Shown here one piece after another: positions 46,267 through 56,589 of a DNA stretch of 64,000 bases. Origin of the DNA: Peribacillus folii (lineage in GTDB: Bacteria; Bacillota; Bacilli; Bacillales; DSM-1321). Location of the stretch: positions 295,638-359,637 of the forward strand of contig NZ_JASJOM010000006.1 of NCBI RefSeq assembly GCF_030271255.1. The letters run 5' to 3'. The position numbers and the translations under genes were made by a program. The notes under the pieces are model-generated. The model was not told where the DNA came from. It saw nothing but the letters and a program-made list of their open reading frames with translations, and ran no database searches. The stretch's first letter is position 1, and each line of letters opens with the position of its first letter.

Positions 46267-47097
46267 TTAAAATAAAACCTCGTCCGGATTGCTTCCGAAC
46301 CGTTCGTTTTTGTTCAAGGCATCTATTTGGTTCATTTCATTAAGGCTCAATGAAAAGTCAAACACCTGGGCATTTTCCTCGATTCGTGCCGGTGTGATCG
46401 ATTTGGGTATGACGACGATATCATGCTGCAGATGCCATCTAATTAACACCTGTGCCGGACTTTTCCCATGCTTTTTCGCAATATGGTTAATCGTCGGTTC
46501 TTCCAATAGATTCCCCCTGCCTAGCGGGCTCCATGCTTCCACCATGATTTCATTCTTTTCACAGTAATCACGGATTTCACCCTGGGTCAAAAGCGGATGC
46601 AATTCGATTTGATTGACGACTGGTTTCACTTCACAATTCGCCAGTAAATTTTCCAAATGGTGAACATGGAAATTACTCACGCCGATCGATTTCACTTTTC
46701 CATCCTTATAAAGCTTTTCTAGAGCCTTCCACGTATCCAAGTACTTATCTTTGCCCGGCCAATGGATCAAATATAAATCCAAGTATTCCAAACCAAGGCG
46801 TTTCAAGCTATCATCAAATGCCTGAAGCGTAGTATCGTATCCTTGCTCCGTATTCCACACTTTAGATGTAATAAAAAGCTCTTCACGGGGAACTCCGCAC
46901 TCAGAGATTGCCTGTCCGACGCCTTCTTCGTTTTCATAAATGGCTGCGGTGTCAATCGCACGATATCCTACCTCGATAGCTTTCTTGACGGCTTCAACCG
47001 TTTCATTTCCATTCTTCACCTTGAAAACACCAAAACCCAATTGCGGCATCTGCACCCCGTTTTGTAAAGTGATCGTTTCCCCAATGCTTGAAATCAT
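46267..47097 (-). CDS. Aldo/keto reductase (YvgN/YtbE type)
   Basis: 276 aa NADPH-dependent TIM-barrel reductase. Catalytic tetrad visible: Asp49 and Tyr54 in AIDTAAIYENE, Lys79 in FITSKVWN, His112 in LIHWPG. Cofactor loop PKSITPARIEENAQVFDF near 235. Size and sequence fit the AKR5 group that detoxifies methylglyoxal and other aldehydes in Bacillus. Monocistronic. Confidence 0.9.
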   Translation of the reverse strand: MISSIGETITLQNGVQMPQLGFGVFKVKNGNETVEAVKKAIEVGYRAIDTAAIYENEEGVGQAISECGVPREELFITSKVWNTEQGYDTTLQAFDDSLKRLGLEYLDLYLIHWPGKDKYLDTWKALEKLYKDGKVKSIGVSNFHVHHLENLLANCEVKPVVNQIELHPLLTQGEIRDYCEKNEIMVEAWSPLGRGNLLEEPTINHIAKKHGKSPAQVLIRWHLQHDIVVIPKSITPARIEENAQVFDFSLSLNEMNQIDALNKNERFGSNPDEVLF

Positions 47098-47469
47098 TTA
47101 CATTCCCCCAAACTTTTATTTACCAATTATACATCTCCCTTTCTCCTATTTCTAACCATATGTCTTGTCATGATGTTTGGCTTAAAAAGAAAAACGGAAG
47201 GAAAACGGAACAATTATCCATTTTCCCCTTAACTAAATTAAATATTTTGTAAAAAAATGACGAAACATCTATCCTAATAGATAAGAAATTCGTTACAATT
47301 GAATAGTTGTTTAAAAACAAGTTAAAGAAGGTGCGATCTTTAAAGAATAATCAAGCGTAAAACCCCCATTCTAAATAATGAGGAGTTGCAGAAAGGATTC
47401 AACGTCCTTTCATCGTTTCCAATCAAATTCAATTTTTACATATTTGAATATTAAGGGAGTCTTCCATGT

Positions 47470-48468
47470 ATGAGTAGCATTTTTATCATAACCGCGTTAA
47501 TTATCGTATTTGCTTTGGTTTTCGATTTTATCAATGGGTTCCACGATACGGCCAATGCCATCGCCACAGCCGTTTCGACCAAGGCACTTAAGCCGCGCCA
47601 TGCCATCATCATGGCTGCAGCCATGAATTTGTTGGGTGCACTGACCTTTACAGGGGTAGCACATACCATTACGAAGGATATCGTGGATCCCTTCACATTG
47701 AACAATGGTTCTTATGTAATCATGGCTGCGCTTCTTTCTGCAATCACTTGGAACTTGGTGACCTGGTATTTTGGCATTCCAAGCAGCTCTTCCCACGCGA
47801 TTATCGGTTCGATAGCGGGGGCAGCCATTGTTGCCAGTGGGTTCGATGCGATTAAATGGAGCGGATTCACTAAAATTGTCCAAGCATTGATTTTTTCACC
47901 CATCCTTGCATTTACACTTGGATTCATTGTGTATAGCATCTTCAAAGTAATTTTCAAAAATAACAATTTAGGAAAGACCAACAAGCGATTCAGGAGAATA
48001 CAAATTCTTACGGCCGCCATCCAATCCTACACACATGGAACGAATGATGCTCAAAAATCGATGGGTATCATCACGATGGCTTTAATTGCTAACGGGTATG
48101 CCACTAATTCAGAAGTACCTTTCTGGGTCCAATTATCCTGTGCAATAGCAATGGCGCTTGGAACATCGATCGGCGGCTGGAAAATCATTAAAACCGTCGG
48201 CGGGAAAATCATGAAAATCCGGCCGGTAAACGGGGTCGCTGCCGATATGACCGGTGCGGCGATCATTTTCGGTGCTACCTTCCTGCACATGCCTGTCAGT
48301 ACGACACATGTCATTTCCTCTTCCATCCTTGGGGTAGGATCTGCACACCGCATCAAAGGAGTGAAATGGGGAACGGCTAAAAGCATGTTGATCACCTGGT
48401 TCATAACCTTGCCAATCTCCGCTTCATTAGCCGGTATCATCTATTATATAATTTCCTTGTTCTTGTAA
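47470..48468 (+). CDS. pit: PiT family inorganic phosphate transporter (copy 1)
   Basis: 332 aa, about 10 membrane segments with two PiT signature repeats: FDFINGFHDTANAIATAVST near residue 17-36 and YTHGTNDAQKSMGIITMAL near 192-210. Low-affinity phosphate:proton (metal-phosphate) symporter. Almost the same protein as copy 2 at 49338, so recently duplicated. Upstream 47341-47469 holds a GAAAGGA...TCCTTTC hairpin. A terminator follows at 48476-48505. Confidence 0.92.
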   Translation: MSSIFIITALIIVFALVFDFINGFHDTANAIATAVSTKALKPRHAIIMAAAMNLLGALTFTGVAHTITKDIVDPFTLNNGSYVIMAALLSAITWNLVTWYFGIPSSSSHAIIGSIAGAAIVASGFDAIKWSGFTKIVQALIFSPILAFTLGFIVYSIFKVIFKNNNLGKTNKRFRRIQILTAAIQSYTHGTNDAQKSMGIITMALIANGYATNSEVPFWVQLSCAIAMALGTSIGGWKIIKTVGGKIMKIRPVNGVAADMTGAAIIFGATFLHMPVSTTHVISSSILGVGSAHRIKGVKWGTAKSMLITWFITLPISASLAGIIYYIISLFL

Positions 48469-48475
48469 CATCGTC

Positions 48476-48505
48476 AGCCTTTCCTCATGGAGAGGCTTTT
48501 TTCAT
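48476..48505 (+). terminator. Terminator after PiT copy 1
   Basis: AGCCTTTCC-TCAT-GGAGAGGCTTTTTT, so copy 1 is transcribed separately from the DUF47-PiT pair. Confidence 0.75.
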
Positions 48506-48701
48506 TACAATTCGCTCAATAAGTGTCATAGCCTCCCATTTTTTACTTATCCTTGTTTTCTTATGTAAAGTTTTATTAAGATTTTGTAAATTTTCGTCGA
48601 AAAACCTTCCCTGATCGTTAATGAATTCGTTACAATCAACTTGTTAATACTAAGCGTACGACTAGGTGCGTAAATTGCATGAATAATTGGGAGGCTTCAA
48701 C

Positions 48702-49322
48702 ATGGCTTTTAAATCAAAAAAAGACAAATTCGCAGTAATGCTTTTCAACATCGCCCAAAACCTTAAAGAAGGTGCTGACTATTTCGCTGATTATAAGCTG
48801 AAAAACATCTCAGATCTAAAAGTGTTTTCAGACAAGATGAAAGATTATGAGCATAAAGGCGATTCAATGGTTCACAACGTGATTAAAGAGTTGAACAACG
48901 CCTTCATCACTCCTATCGAACGTGAGGATATCCTTGAATTGACCATGAGGATGGATGATGTCATTGATGGTTTGGAGCATTGTTCCGCATTATTCGAAAT
49001 GTACTCAATCGTCAATGCTGACGAGTACATGCTAAAATTTGTCGATGCAATCAAGGAATGTACGTATGAAATTGCAATAGCCGTAGATACTCTATCAACA
49101 AAAAAATTACCAATGATTCGTGAGAATGCAATCAAAATTAAAGATCTTGAATCTGTTTGTGACGGAATCCAACGTCAATCGATCAAAAACCTGTTTACAG
49201 TTGAGAAAGATCCAATCAGAATCATTCAATATAAAGAAATTTACGAAAGCCTTGAAGAAATTGCCGATCACTGTCAAGCAGTGGCCAATACCCTTGAAAC
49301 AATCATAATGAAAAACGCCTAA
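48702..49322 (+). CDS. DUF47 (PhoU-like, TIGR00153) PiT accessory protein
   Basis: 206 aa all-helical PhoU-like protein. Start ATG 48702 with GGGAGG 7 nt upstream. Seen: NLKEGADYFADY, EHKGDSMVHNVIKELN, PIEREDILELTMRMDDVID, and a C-terminal EIADHCQAVANTLE: acidic metal-binding helices typical of proteins encoded with PiT transporters, which regulate phosphate uptake. 15 bp upstream of PiT copy 2, the usual ykaA-pit arrangement. Confidence 0.9.
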   Translation: MAFKSKKDKFAVMLFNIAQNLKEGADYFADYKLKNISDLKVFSDKMKDYEHKGDSMVHNVIKELNNAFITPIEREDILELTMRMDDVIDGLEHCSALFEMYSIVNADEYMLKFVDAIKECTYEIAIAVDTLSTKKLPMIRENAIKIKDLESVCDGIQRQSIKNLFTVEKDPIRIIQYKEIYESLEEIADHCQAVANTLETIIMKNA

Positions 49323-49337
49323 GGAGTACCCCTATAA

Positions 49338-50336
49338 ATGGATACTTTATTAATTTTAACTATATTAATCGTTTTCTTTGCTTTGGCATTCGACTTCATC
49401 AATGGGTTTCATGATACAGCCAATGCTATAGCGACTGCCGTTTCAACAAAGGCCATGAAGCCTCGGCACGCAATCATCATGGCCGCCATCATGAACTTCG
49501 TCGGAGCCATGACATTCACTGGCGTAGCGAAGACCATTACCAAGGATATCGTGGATCCGTTCACGCTTCCCAATGGTTCTTATGTGATTCTGGCCGCTTT
49601 GCTGGCCGCGATTTTCTGGAACCTGCTCACTTGGTATTACGGAATACCAAGCAGCTCCTCCCATGCACTGATCGGCTCGATTGCAGGTGCCGCCATTGCA
49701 GCAGCCGGTTTTGCCGGCATAAGATGGGAAGGATTCCTTAAAATCCTTCAAGCTTTGATCTTCTCCCCGCTAATTGCTTTTGCAATCGGGTTTATCGTAT
49801 ACAGCATCTTTAAAGTCGTCTTTAAAAACAATAACCTGACAAAAACGAACCAAAAATTCCGTACGATACAGATTGCCACTGCAGCGCTTCAATCGTATAC
49901 ACACGGAACGAATGATGCACAAAAGGCGATGGGGATCATCACGATGGCCCTGATTGCGAATGGTTATGCTTCAAGTTCGGATATCCCCTTCTGGGTTCAA
50001 TTTTCCTGTGCGTTAGCAATGGGACTTGGAACTTCCGTAGGTGGATGGAAGATCATCAAAACCGTAGGCGGCAAGATCATGAAGATCCGCCCAGTGAACG
50101 GGGTAGCAGCAGATTTAACCGGTGCCTTCATCATTTTTGGCGCGACCGTCATTCACATGCCCGTCAGTACAACCCATGTCATTTCCTCCTCGATACTTGG
50201 AGTTGGAACCGCCCATCGGGTTAAGGGCGTAAAATGGGGAACGGCTCAAAGAATGATCATCACCTGGTTCATCACCATTCCAATTTCTGCAACATTGGCA
50301 GGCTTAATTTATTACCTAATCAACTTCCTATTTTAA
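49338..50336 (+). CDS. pit: PiT family inorganic phosphate transporter (copy 2)
   Basis: 332 aa, same length as copy 1 and identical at most positions, including both signature repeats (FDFINGFHDTANAIATAVST; YTHGTNDAQKAMGIITMAL). Differences sit mainly in hydrophobic segments. Co-transcribed with the DUF47 gene, hence likely the ancestral PiT locus. Terminator at 50345-50377. Confidence 0.92.
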   Translation: MDTLLILTILIVFFALAFDFINGFHDTANAIATAVSTKAMKPRHAIIMAAIMNFVGAMTFTGVAKTITKDIVDPFTLPNGSYVILAALLAAIFWNLLTWYYGIPSSSSHALIGSIAGAAIAAAGFAGIRWEGFLKILQALIFSPLIAFAIGFIVYSIFKVVFKNNNLTKTNQKFRTIQIATAALQSYTHGTNDAQKAMGIITMALIANGYASSSDIPFWVQFSCALAMGLGTSVGGWKIIKTVGGKIMKIRPVNGVAADLTGAFIIFGATVIHMPVSTTHVISSSILGVGTAHRVKGVKWGTAQRMIITWFITIPISATLAGLIYYLINFLF

Positions 50337-50344
50337 AAGCAGGC

Positions 50345-50377
50345 AATCCCTTCCGGTTTCAACCGGTGGGGATTTTT
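50345..50377 (+). terminator. Terminator after PiT copy 2
   Basis: AATCCC...CCGGTT/AACCGG...GGGGATTTTTG stem and T-run. Confidence 0.75.
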
Positions 50378-50485
50378 GTATTTCCCACCAGGTCACCTGT
50401 GCTTCCAGGCATTTATTCCATGCTAATTCAGTTGAAATCGTATAAAATTCAAGGAGAAGGAATTTTTTTAGCGAGGGGCAATAAT

Positions 50486-51745
50486 ATGAAGGAATTCGAA
50501 AAAAATAGAGATATTTTTAAAGACCTTTATGGAGATATGATGGAGTTTGCCGACAGAATCAGTTCAGTTTTAGGTTGTCCCATTACAATCGAGGATGGTA
50601 ATCACCGTTTGCTTGCATATAGCACGCATGATGATACCACGGATCAGGCTCGCATCATGACCATCATCGGAAGGCGCGTCCCTGAGAAGGTCATCAATAG
50701 TTTATGGAAAGATGGGATCATCCCTGCTTTATTGAAGGAGAATGCCCCCATTAAAATCGGGGCCATCACTGATGTCGGTCTCGGTAATAGGGCTGCGGTT
50801 TCGATTAGAAAAAACAATGAAGTCCTTGGTTTCATTTGGGCCCTTGAGGTCAACGCACCATTCTCTGATGAGGATATGGAATTCCTGCAATTCTCAGCCA
50901 AGGAGGCAAAAAATCAGTTGCAGCAATTGCAGCTGAAAAAGAAACGGAAAGAGGCCGGTCATCAGGAATTCCTTTGGCGCCTGTTGACAGGACACTACCA
51001 GGAAGAAGCGGAAATAATTGAGAACTTCACGAAATTTTCGCTTCATGTTCCAGTTATCTTTTCTATACTGGTATTTGAATTTCCCGAAGAAATCAATCGT
51101 GAAGTGGAACGCTATATTTCTTACATGCTAACGACTACCCAAAAGATAAACAGTTCCCTTTTTGCCATCGACCAAAACAAACTCATTCTTTTTGCAGGCG
51201 CCAACGAGGAAAATTGCCCTTTTTTCACTGCATCATTATATGATTTCATTCCATTTTTTATCCTGGAAATGAAACGCCGCTTCGGTGTAGAGCATATCCT
51301 TGGGACGGCTGGCAATACGTATAAGAACTTCCTGGATGTTAAAGCAAGCTACGAAGAATCACAATACACCTTAAGAATGAAGAATATTTTTCCTGAGGAT
51401 ATGGAACTCATCGTACATTATGAAGAGCTTGGCATGTTCCAAATGATTGAAGCGCTCGCAGCCAATAAACAACGGCATGCCCATCCAGCCATTTTAAAAT
51501 TAAAAGCATATGATAGGAAGAACCAGACCGAATTGCTGCAAACACTTACGGTTTATTTGGAGAAAGACTGCAATCCGAATGAAGCTTCCAAGAATTTGCA
51601 TATTCATGTAAATACGTTGAATTACCGTTTAAAACGGATTTCCGAAGTGGGAGCCATCCGTTTAAAAGATCCGATTCAAAAAATGTCCCTTTTTCTTAAT
51701 ATTAAACTGGATCAATTTGATGAATATTACAAGAAAAATTCATGA
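50486..51745 (+). CDS. adeR: PucR/CdaR-family transcriptional regulator, probable AdeR
   Basis: 419 aa from ATG 50486 (GAGGGG upstream); the frame is open further upstream but overlaps the PiT gene. N-terminal sensory region with a GAF-like domain (about 15-145), central GGDEF-like segment, and a C-terminal PucR helix-turn-helix near 360-400 (NEASKNLHIHVNTLNYRLKR). B. subtilis AdeR is the PucR-type activator of alanine dehydrogenase encoded next to ald. The ald gene two positions downstream makes that role likely. Confidence 0.78.
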   Translation: MKEFEKNRDIFKDLYGDMMEFADRISSVLGCPITIEDGNHRLLAYSTHDDTTDQARIMTIIGRRVPEKVINSLWKDGIIPALLKENAPIKIGAITDVGLGNRAAVSIRKNNEVLGFIWALEVNAPFSDEDMEFLQFSAKEAKNQLQQLQLKKKRKEAGHQEFLWRLLTGHYQEEAEIIENFTKFSLHVPVIFSILVFEFPEEINREVERYISYMLTTTQKINSSLFAIDQNKLILFAGANEENCPFFTASLYDFIPFFILEMKRRFGVEHILGTAGNTYKNFLDVKASYEESQYTLRMKNIFPEDMELIVHYEELGMFQMIEALAANKQRHAHPAILKLKAYDRKNQTELLQTLTVYLEKDCNPNEASKNLHIHVNTLNYRLKRISEVGAIRLKDPIQKMSLFLNIKLDQFDEYYKKNS

Positions 51746-51792
51746 AATACCCTAACGTAAGGAAACAATAGAAGCATGGAAAGGTTGGTCAT

Positions 51793-52623
51793 ATGGAAAT
51801 CGATACAAAAGAACAGCTCGAAAAAGAATTACAAGCCATTGAAAAATGGGAGAAAAATCAAAAGGGGCTATGGTTTTGGGAACGGATCGGACGACTCCCC
51901 TTCAAGCTTTTGGATAAAATGACACCAGCATTCATTCAGGAAAAATTGGGAATCATGCTCGATGAAATCGGCAGCTACATTCAGACGGGCGGGAAATATT
52001 TAACGAAAGAGACAATTATTCTTAGCAAGCTTCAAGCCGAAAGTCCCGATACGATCATTAAGAGCCTGGATGATGTTTCCCTCCTCCCCCTTTCTGTCAT
52101 GGATAGCGTGAGTCAGGATATTAAAAATTCCGGCAGCAAATTGGCAACGGTTCAGGGCGCCACCACTGGCATAGGCGGAATCTTCACCCTAGCGATCGAT
52201 ATCCCCCTTCTTCTTGGCATGTCGATCAAGACACTTCAGGATATAGCCATCACGTATGGGTTCGATCCCCGTGATCGCCAAGAACGGATTTACATCGTCA
52301 AATGCCTGCAATTCACAACATCGGATGTTGTTGGAAAAAAGGCCATATTAGAAGAACTGTCAAGAATGAATTTGCCTGACCCTCAATCCAGGCGAAAAAT
52401 CGCCTCAGAGCTGCAAGGATGGCGGGAAGTCGTATATACATATCGTGATCAGTTTGGCTGGAAGAAGCTTATGCAAATCATTCCGTTTGCTGGAATGATC
52501 TTTGGCGCCATCACCAATCGCTCCATGATTGCCGATATGGCTGATACAGGTATCATGCTCTATAAGAAAAGACGGATTTTAGAACGCATTCAAGAAACGA
52601 CACTCGACTCGTCCCTGACATGA
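51793..52623 (+). CDS. EcsC family protein
   Basis: 276 aa. EcsC-domain features: KLDKMTPAFIQEKLG-like N-terminus, VQGATTGIGGIFTLAIDIPL near 115-135 (glycine-rich amphipathic/hydrophobic segment), and PFAGMIFGAITNRSMIADM near 232-250. Function of the family is unclear, with links to secretion and proteolysis through the ecs operon. GAAAGG upstream of ATG 51793. Located between the regulator and ald. Confidence 0.82.
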   Translation: MEIDTKEQLEKELQAIEKWEKNQKGLWFWERIGRLPFKLLDKMTPAFIQEKLGIMLDEIGSYIQTGGKYLTKETIILSKLQAESPDTIIKSLDDVSLLPLSVMDSVSQDIKNSGSKLATVQGATTGIGGIFTLAIDIPLLLGMSIKTLQDIAITYGFDPRDRQERIYIVKCLQFTTSDVVGKKAILEELSRMNLPDPQSRRKIASELQGWREVVYTYRDQFGWKKLMQIIPFAGMIFGAITNRSMIADMADTGIMLYKKRRILERIQETTLDSSLT

Positions 52624-52784
52624 ATGAAGGGCTTATAACTAGCCGGTCCATGTTAATTCAATCTGCGTTTGTGGAATTTCACAAATACTCCTTTTTCATT
52701 TTTCTGATTTCCACATACTAACTGTTTATTTTTCCAACTATACTTGTGATACAAATAGTAAAACACATTATTGGAGGGATTAAG

Positions 52785-53918
52785 ATGAGAATAGGAATTC
52801 CAAAAGAGATTAAAAACAATGAGAACCGTGTAGCCATCACTCCAGCAGGCGTCGTAGCATTAGTGAATGCGGGACATGAAGTATTAATCGAAATGAACGC
52901 TGGTCTAGGAAGCAGTTTCACCAATGAATCATATCAAGAAGCTGGTGCTCTAATAGTCGAGGACGCCGCTAGCGTTTGGTCAAGTACGGACATGATCATG
53001 AAAGTAAAAGAACCTATCTCATCTGAATATAAATATTTCCGTAAAGATTTAATTCTCTTCACATATTTACATCTTGCAGCCGAGCCTGCGCTTGCACAGG
53101 CCCTAAAAGAAAGCGGTGTCTTGGCCATTGCTTATGAAACAGTTGCAGTAAACCGCACACTACCGTTATTAACACCAATGAGTGAAGTGGCTGGACGCAT
53201 GGCTGCGCAAATCGGTGCCCAATTCCTTGAAAAGAATAATGGCGGCAAAGGTATCCTGCTGAGCGGAGTTCCTGGAGTGAAACGGGGCAAAGTCGTAGTG
53301 GTCGGCGGAGGAATGGTTGGTACGAATGCAGCTAAGATTGCCATCGGATTAGGGGCAGATGTAACCATTCTTGACTTAAGTCCTGATCGTCTTCGTCAGT
53401 TGGATGATATTTTCGGAAACGAACTCACTACACTTATCTCAAATCCTTATAACATCGCTGAAGCGGTCAGGGATGCTGATTTAGTCATCGGTGCTGTACT
53501 TATTCCAGGTGCCAAGGCTCCAAAGCTCGTGACGGAAGAAATGGTTAAGTCGATGTCTCCAGGTTCAGTGATCGTCGATGTTGCAATCGACCAAGGGGGA
53601 ATCTTTGAAACAGTTGACCACATAACAACACATGATAACCCTACTTATGTGAAACATGGAGTTGTCCATTACGCAGTGGCGAACATGCCAGGAGCAGTGC
53701 CTCAAACATCCACTGTCGCCTTAACGAACGTAACGGTTCCATTCGCACTGCAAATTGCAAACAAAGGAGCCCTTAAAGCGATCCTTGAAAATGATGCCCT
53801 TGCAAAAGGCGTCAATGTGGCGAACGGCGAAATCACATTCGAAGCGGTTGCAAAAGACCTTGGCTACAACTATGTAAGTGTCGAGAATGCCTTAAACCAA
53901 AATAACATTAACGCATGA
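52785..53918 (+). CDS. ald: Alanine dehydrogenase
   Basis: 377 aa NAD-dependent enzyme interconverting L-alanine and pyruvate plus ammonia; used for alanine catabolism and in sporulation/germination. Seen: [21 protein letters not shown]-terminus, catalytic Lys75 (KVKEP) and His96 (YLHLAAE), NAD-binding [16 protein letters not shown] near 170-185, and [16 protein letters not shown] near 300. Start ATG 52785 with GGAGG 7 nt upstream. Same length as B. subtilis Ald (378). Confidence 0.95.
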   Translation: MRIGIPKEIKNNENRVAITPAGVVALVNAGHEVLIEMNAGLGSSFTNESYQEAGALIVEDAASVWSSTDMIMKVKEPISSEYKYFRKDLILFTYLHLAAEPALAQALKESGVLAIAYETVAVNRTLPLLTPMSEVAGRMAAQIGAQFLEKNNGGKGILLSGVPGVKRGKVVVVGGGMVGTNAAKIAIGLGADVTILDLSPDRLRQLDDIFGNELTTLISNPYNIAEAVRDADLVIGAVLIPGAKAPKLVTEEMVKSMSPGSVIVDVAIDQGGIFETVDHITTHDNPTYVKHGVVHYAVANMPGAVPQTSTVALTNVTVPFALQIANKGALKAILENDALAKGVNVANGEITFEAVAKDLGYNYVSVENALNQNNINA

Positions 53919-53929
53919 TATATAAATGA

Positions 53930-53964
53930 AGACTCCAGGCACCCATCGTGCCTGGAGTCTTTTT
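53930..53964 (+). terminator. Terminator of ald
   Basis: AGACTCCAGGCAC/GTGCCTGGAGTCT stem with T-run. Confidence 0.88.
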
Positions 53965-54165
53965 ATGGGGAAACTCACGAACCTTTTGGCTTCAGGTGGA
54001 AATTTCTCGGATTGAAGGATTTTTGCCTTTGGGGACAGTTAATCCGATTTCGGACGGATTTACAAACCAAATGGACGAATTACCCCGATCGTGCATGTTT
54101 GCATTTCCATAAATTCTTCAACTTCATAGTTTGATATTCCTAAAATTCACCACCATGAAATTCTT

Positions 54166-55533
54166 TTAATCTGCAAAGATTTTACCCGGATTCATGATTC
54201 CTTTAGGGTCTAGTGCATATTTGATCGTTTTCATCACTTCATATGCTGCTCCATGCTCCCTTAACTGATACTTCGATTTTCCGATTCCGACACCATGTTC
54301 ACCCGTACAAGTGCCGCCTTTCGATAAGGCATATTCGACAATTTCTTCATTTAACCGTTTCGCCTCTTTCACTTCCGCAGGGTCCTTTAGATCAATCATG
54401 AACAATACATGATAATTGCCATCTCCTACATGTCCTACAATCGCTCCTTCCACTTTGGAAAGCTCGACCTTTTTCCTTGTGTCCAAAATGGCATTCGTTA
54501 ATTCATGAAGAGGCACGCTTACATCGGTCACCATCAGCTTCTTTCCCGGTGCACTATGGATGAAGGCATATGCGAGATTATGGCGCGCCTCCCACAAAGC
54601 ATTCCGTGCTTTGGAATCCATTTCAAACTGGATATCACCACACCCAAAATCCGCTACGATTTCCTTAGCAAATTGGACATCCTGTTCCAAACCGGCAAAA
54701 TTCCCGTGAAATTCGAGAAATAAGGTAGGGCTGACATCATAGGCTTTGTCCATGAATTGATTTACTTTTTTTATCGATTCGGCATCAACCAGTTCAATTC
54801 GTGCAATCGGGATTCCTGCGAGCATGATGCCATTAACTGCAGATACCGCTTGTTCGACGGTGGGGAACGTTGCCCTTCCTGCCATGGTGACTTCCGGGAT
54901 TCCATATACCTTCAATGTCAGCTCAGTAAATACCCCCAATGTACCTTCCGAACCTATAAACAAGCCATTCAAATGAATGCCTGAAGAAGATTTTGTCGCT
55001 AAGCTGCCCGTGTGGATCACTTCACCGTTTGCTAGAACGACTTCCAGATCCCTGACCTGATCACGCATAATTCCATATTTGACAGAGGTCGTCCCACTTG
55101 CATTCGTGGCTGCCATTCCTCCCAATGTCGCATCAGCGCCGGGGTCGACGGAAAAGAACAGTCCATACTTTTTCAATTCTTTATTGAGTTGTGTCCTTGT
55201 CACGCCTGGCTGCACCTTCACGAGGAAATCATTTTCCCTGATTTCCAGCACTCGATTCATCAAGGACATATCAAGGGAAATTCCCCCTTTAATTGGGACG
55301 ACATGCCCCTCCAGGCTTGATCCTAACCCAAAAGGAATGACAGGTATATCATGTTCATTCGCATACCTCATGACTGCACTTACTTCTGCCGTATCCTTCG
55401 GATAAATAACCATGTCAGGTAAATGCGGAGTATGATACGATTCATCATGACTATGCTGCTCCAATAACGTTTCATTGACCGTTACTTGCTCAACGGTCAA
55501 TGCCTTCCTTAAGTCCTCTATGTAAATATTCAT
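54166..55533 (-). CDS. FAD-linked oxidase, D-lactate/glycolate dehydrogenase (GlcD) type
   Basis: 455 aa from ATG 55533 (AAGGGGG 6 nt upstream). FAD-binding PCMH domain about 35-215 with PFGLGSSLEGHVVP and ATLGGMAATNASGT, and C-terminal oxidase domain with VGHVGDGNYH near 375 and GGTCTGEHGVGIGK near 415. The single-subunit type suggests D-lactate dehydrogenase (cytochrome) or a D-2-hydroxyacid dehydrogenase; glycolate oxidation to glyoxylate is an alternative. No GlcE/GlcF partner nearby. Confidence 0.87.
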   Translation of the reverse strand: MNIYIEDLRKALTVEQVTVNETLLEQHSHDESYHTPHLPDMVIYPKDTAEVSAVMRYANEHDIPVIPFGLGSSLEGHVVPIKGGISLDMSLMNRVLEIRENDFLVKVQPGVTRTQLNKELKKYGLFFSVDPGADATLGGMAATNASGTTSVKYGIMRDQVRDLEVVLANGEVIHTGSLATKSSSGIHLNGLFIGSEGTLGVFTELTLKVYGIPEVTMAGRATFPTVEQAVSAVNGIMLAGIPIARIELVDAESIKKVNQFMDKAYDVSPTLFLEFHGNFAGLEQDVQFAKEIVADFGCGDIQFEMDSKARNALWEARHNLAYAFIHSAPGKKLMVTDVSVPLHELTNAILDTRKKVELSKVEGAIVGHVGDGNYHVLFMIDLKDPAEVKEAKRLNEEIVEYALSKGGTCTGEHGVGIGKSKYQLREHGAAYEVMKTIKYALDPKGIMNPGKIFAD

Positions 55534-55583
55534 CTGCATCCCCCTTATTTTCACTAAACATTCTGAAAACTGCGTTTAAAAAA

Positions 55584-55616
55584 GGAGATTGCCCCGTTTG
55601 CAGGCAATCGCTCCTC
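55584..55616 (-). terminator. Terminator of proC
   Basis: GGAGATTGCC...GGCAATCGCTCC stem-loop directly after the proC stop. Confidence 0.72.
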
Positions 55617-55618
55617 TT

Positions 55619-56425
55619 TTACTGGCCAATCCCTTTCGTTTTATCCGTACAGGCCTTCATCGCCCGTAATACACCCGCTCTAAGCTGTGCTTCTTCCAAA
55701 GCAGCTACTGCCGCTATCGTTGACCCACCTGGAGTACAGACATCATCCTTTAAAGCGGCTGGATGCCTTTCCGTTTCCAGCACCATTTTAGCAGCTCCCA
55801 TTACAGCTTGTGCTGCCATACGATATGCTTGTTTTCGCGGAATGCCATCCCGAACCCCGCCATCAGCCAACGCTTCTATGAACATGTATACATATGCAGG
55901 AGACGATCCGCTGATTGCAGGCACCGCATCCATCAAACCCTCATGGATGATCTCCGTTTTTCCGAAGCTATCCAGCAATGACGTCACAGCAGCTAAATCA
56001 TCATCGCTGATTTCATCGTTCACGCTTATGGCTGTCATGCCCGCTCCTACAAGTGAAGGAGTATTTGGCATCGTCCTTACAACCTTCACGGCCCTTTCGA
56101 AGCTGCTTTCTATCATAGATATATCAATCCCTGCAGCCATTGTAATGATCACCGTGCTTCCTTTCACATGATCCTTCACCTCTTCAAGCACCTGCTTATG
56201 CATGGCAGGCTGAATGCCTAGAAAGAGAATGTCGGCAAAAGCAGCAACTTCTTCATTATCAATGGTGCCTTTAACCTTATGCTTCGTGGAGATCTTCGAC
56301 ATGGTTTCCATGCTCGCTGTACTTACCATGACTCCGTCAGGCGAAATCACCTCAGCAAGCAACATCCCCTCCAGCATGGCTTCACCCATTTTACCGCAGC
56401 CAATAAAACCGATTTTTTTATTCAT
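55619..56425 (-). CDS. proC: Pyrroline-5-carboxylate reductase
   Basis: 268 aa, last step of proline synthesis (P5C to L-proline with NAD(P)H). Rossmann motif IGFIGCGKMGEAMLEG at the N-terminus, VRTMPNTPSLVGAGMTA near 113-130, and the C-terminal P5CR signature PGGSTIAAVAALEE near 238-252. Monocistronic. Bacilli often carry several P5C reductase paralogues, so it may be one of them. Confidence 0.92.
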   Translation of the reverse strand: MNKKIGFIGCGKMGEAMLEGMLLAEVISPDGVMVSTASMETMSKISTKHKVKGTIDNEEVAAFADILFLGIQPAMHKQVLEEVKDHVKGSTVIITMAAGIDISMIESSFERAVKVVRTMPNTPSLVGAGMTAISVNDEISDDDLAAVTSLLDSFGKTEIIHEGLMDAVPAISGSSPAYVYMFIEALADGGVRDGIPRKQAYRMAAQAVMGAAKMVLETERHPAALKDDVCTPGGSTIAAVAALEEAQLRAGVLRAMKACTDKTKGIGQ

Positions 56426-56589
56426 CTTTTACACTTCCAATCCAGATCCAGCTATTTTCCTCCTTATTATATCGGTTTTGGTGGATGGAAACACGTCGGA
56501 AATATTCAATAGGGAGGATTTAGCGATTTCCAGCCGAATTACTAAGGGGACATGGAGGAAATCTTGATTTTTTTAGCGAAAAAAAACCA

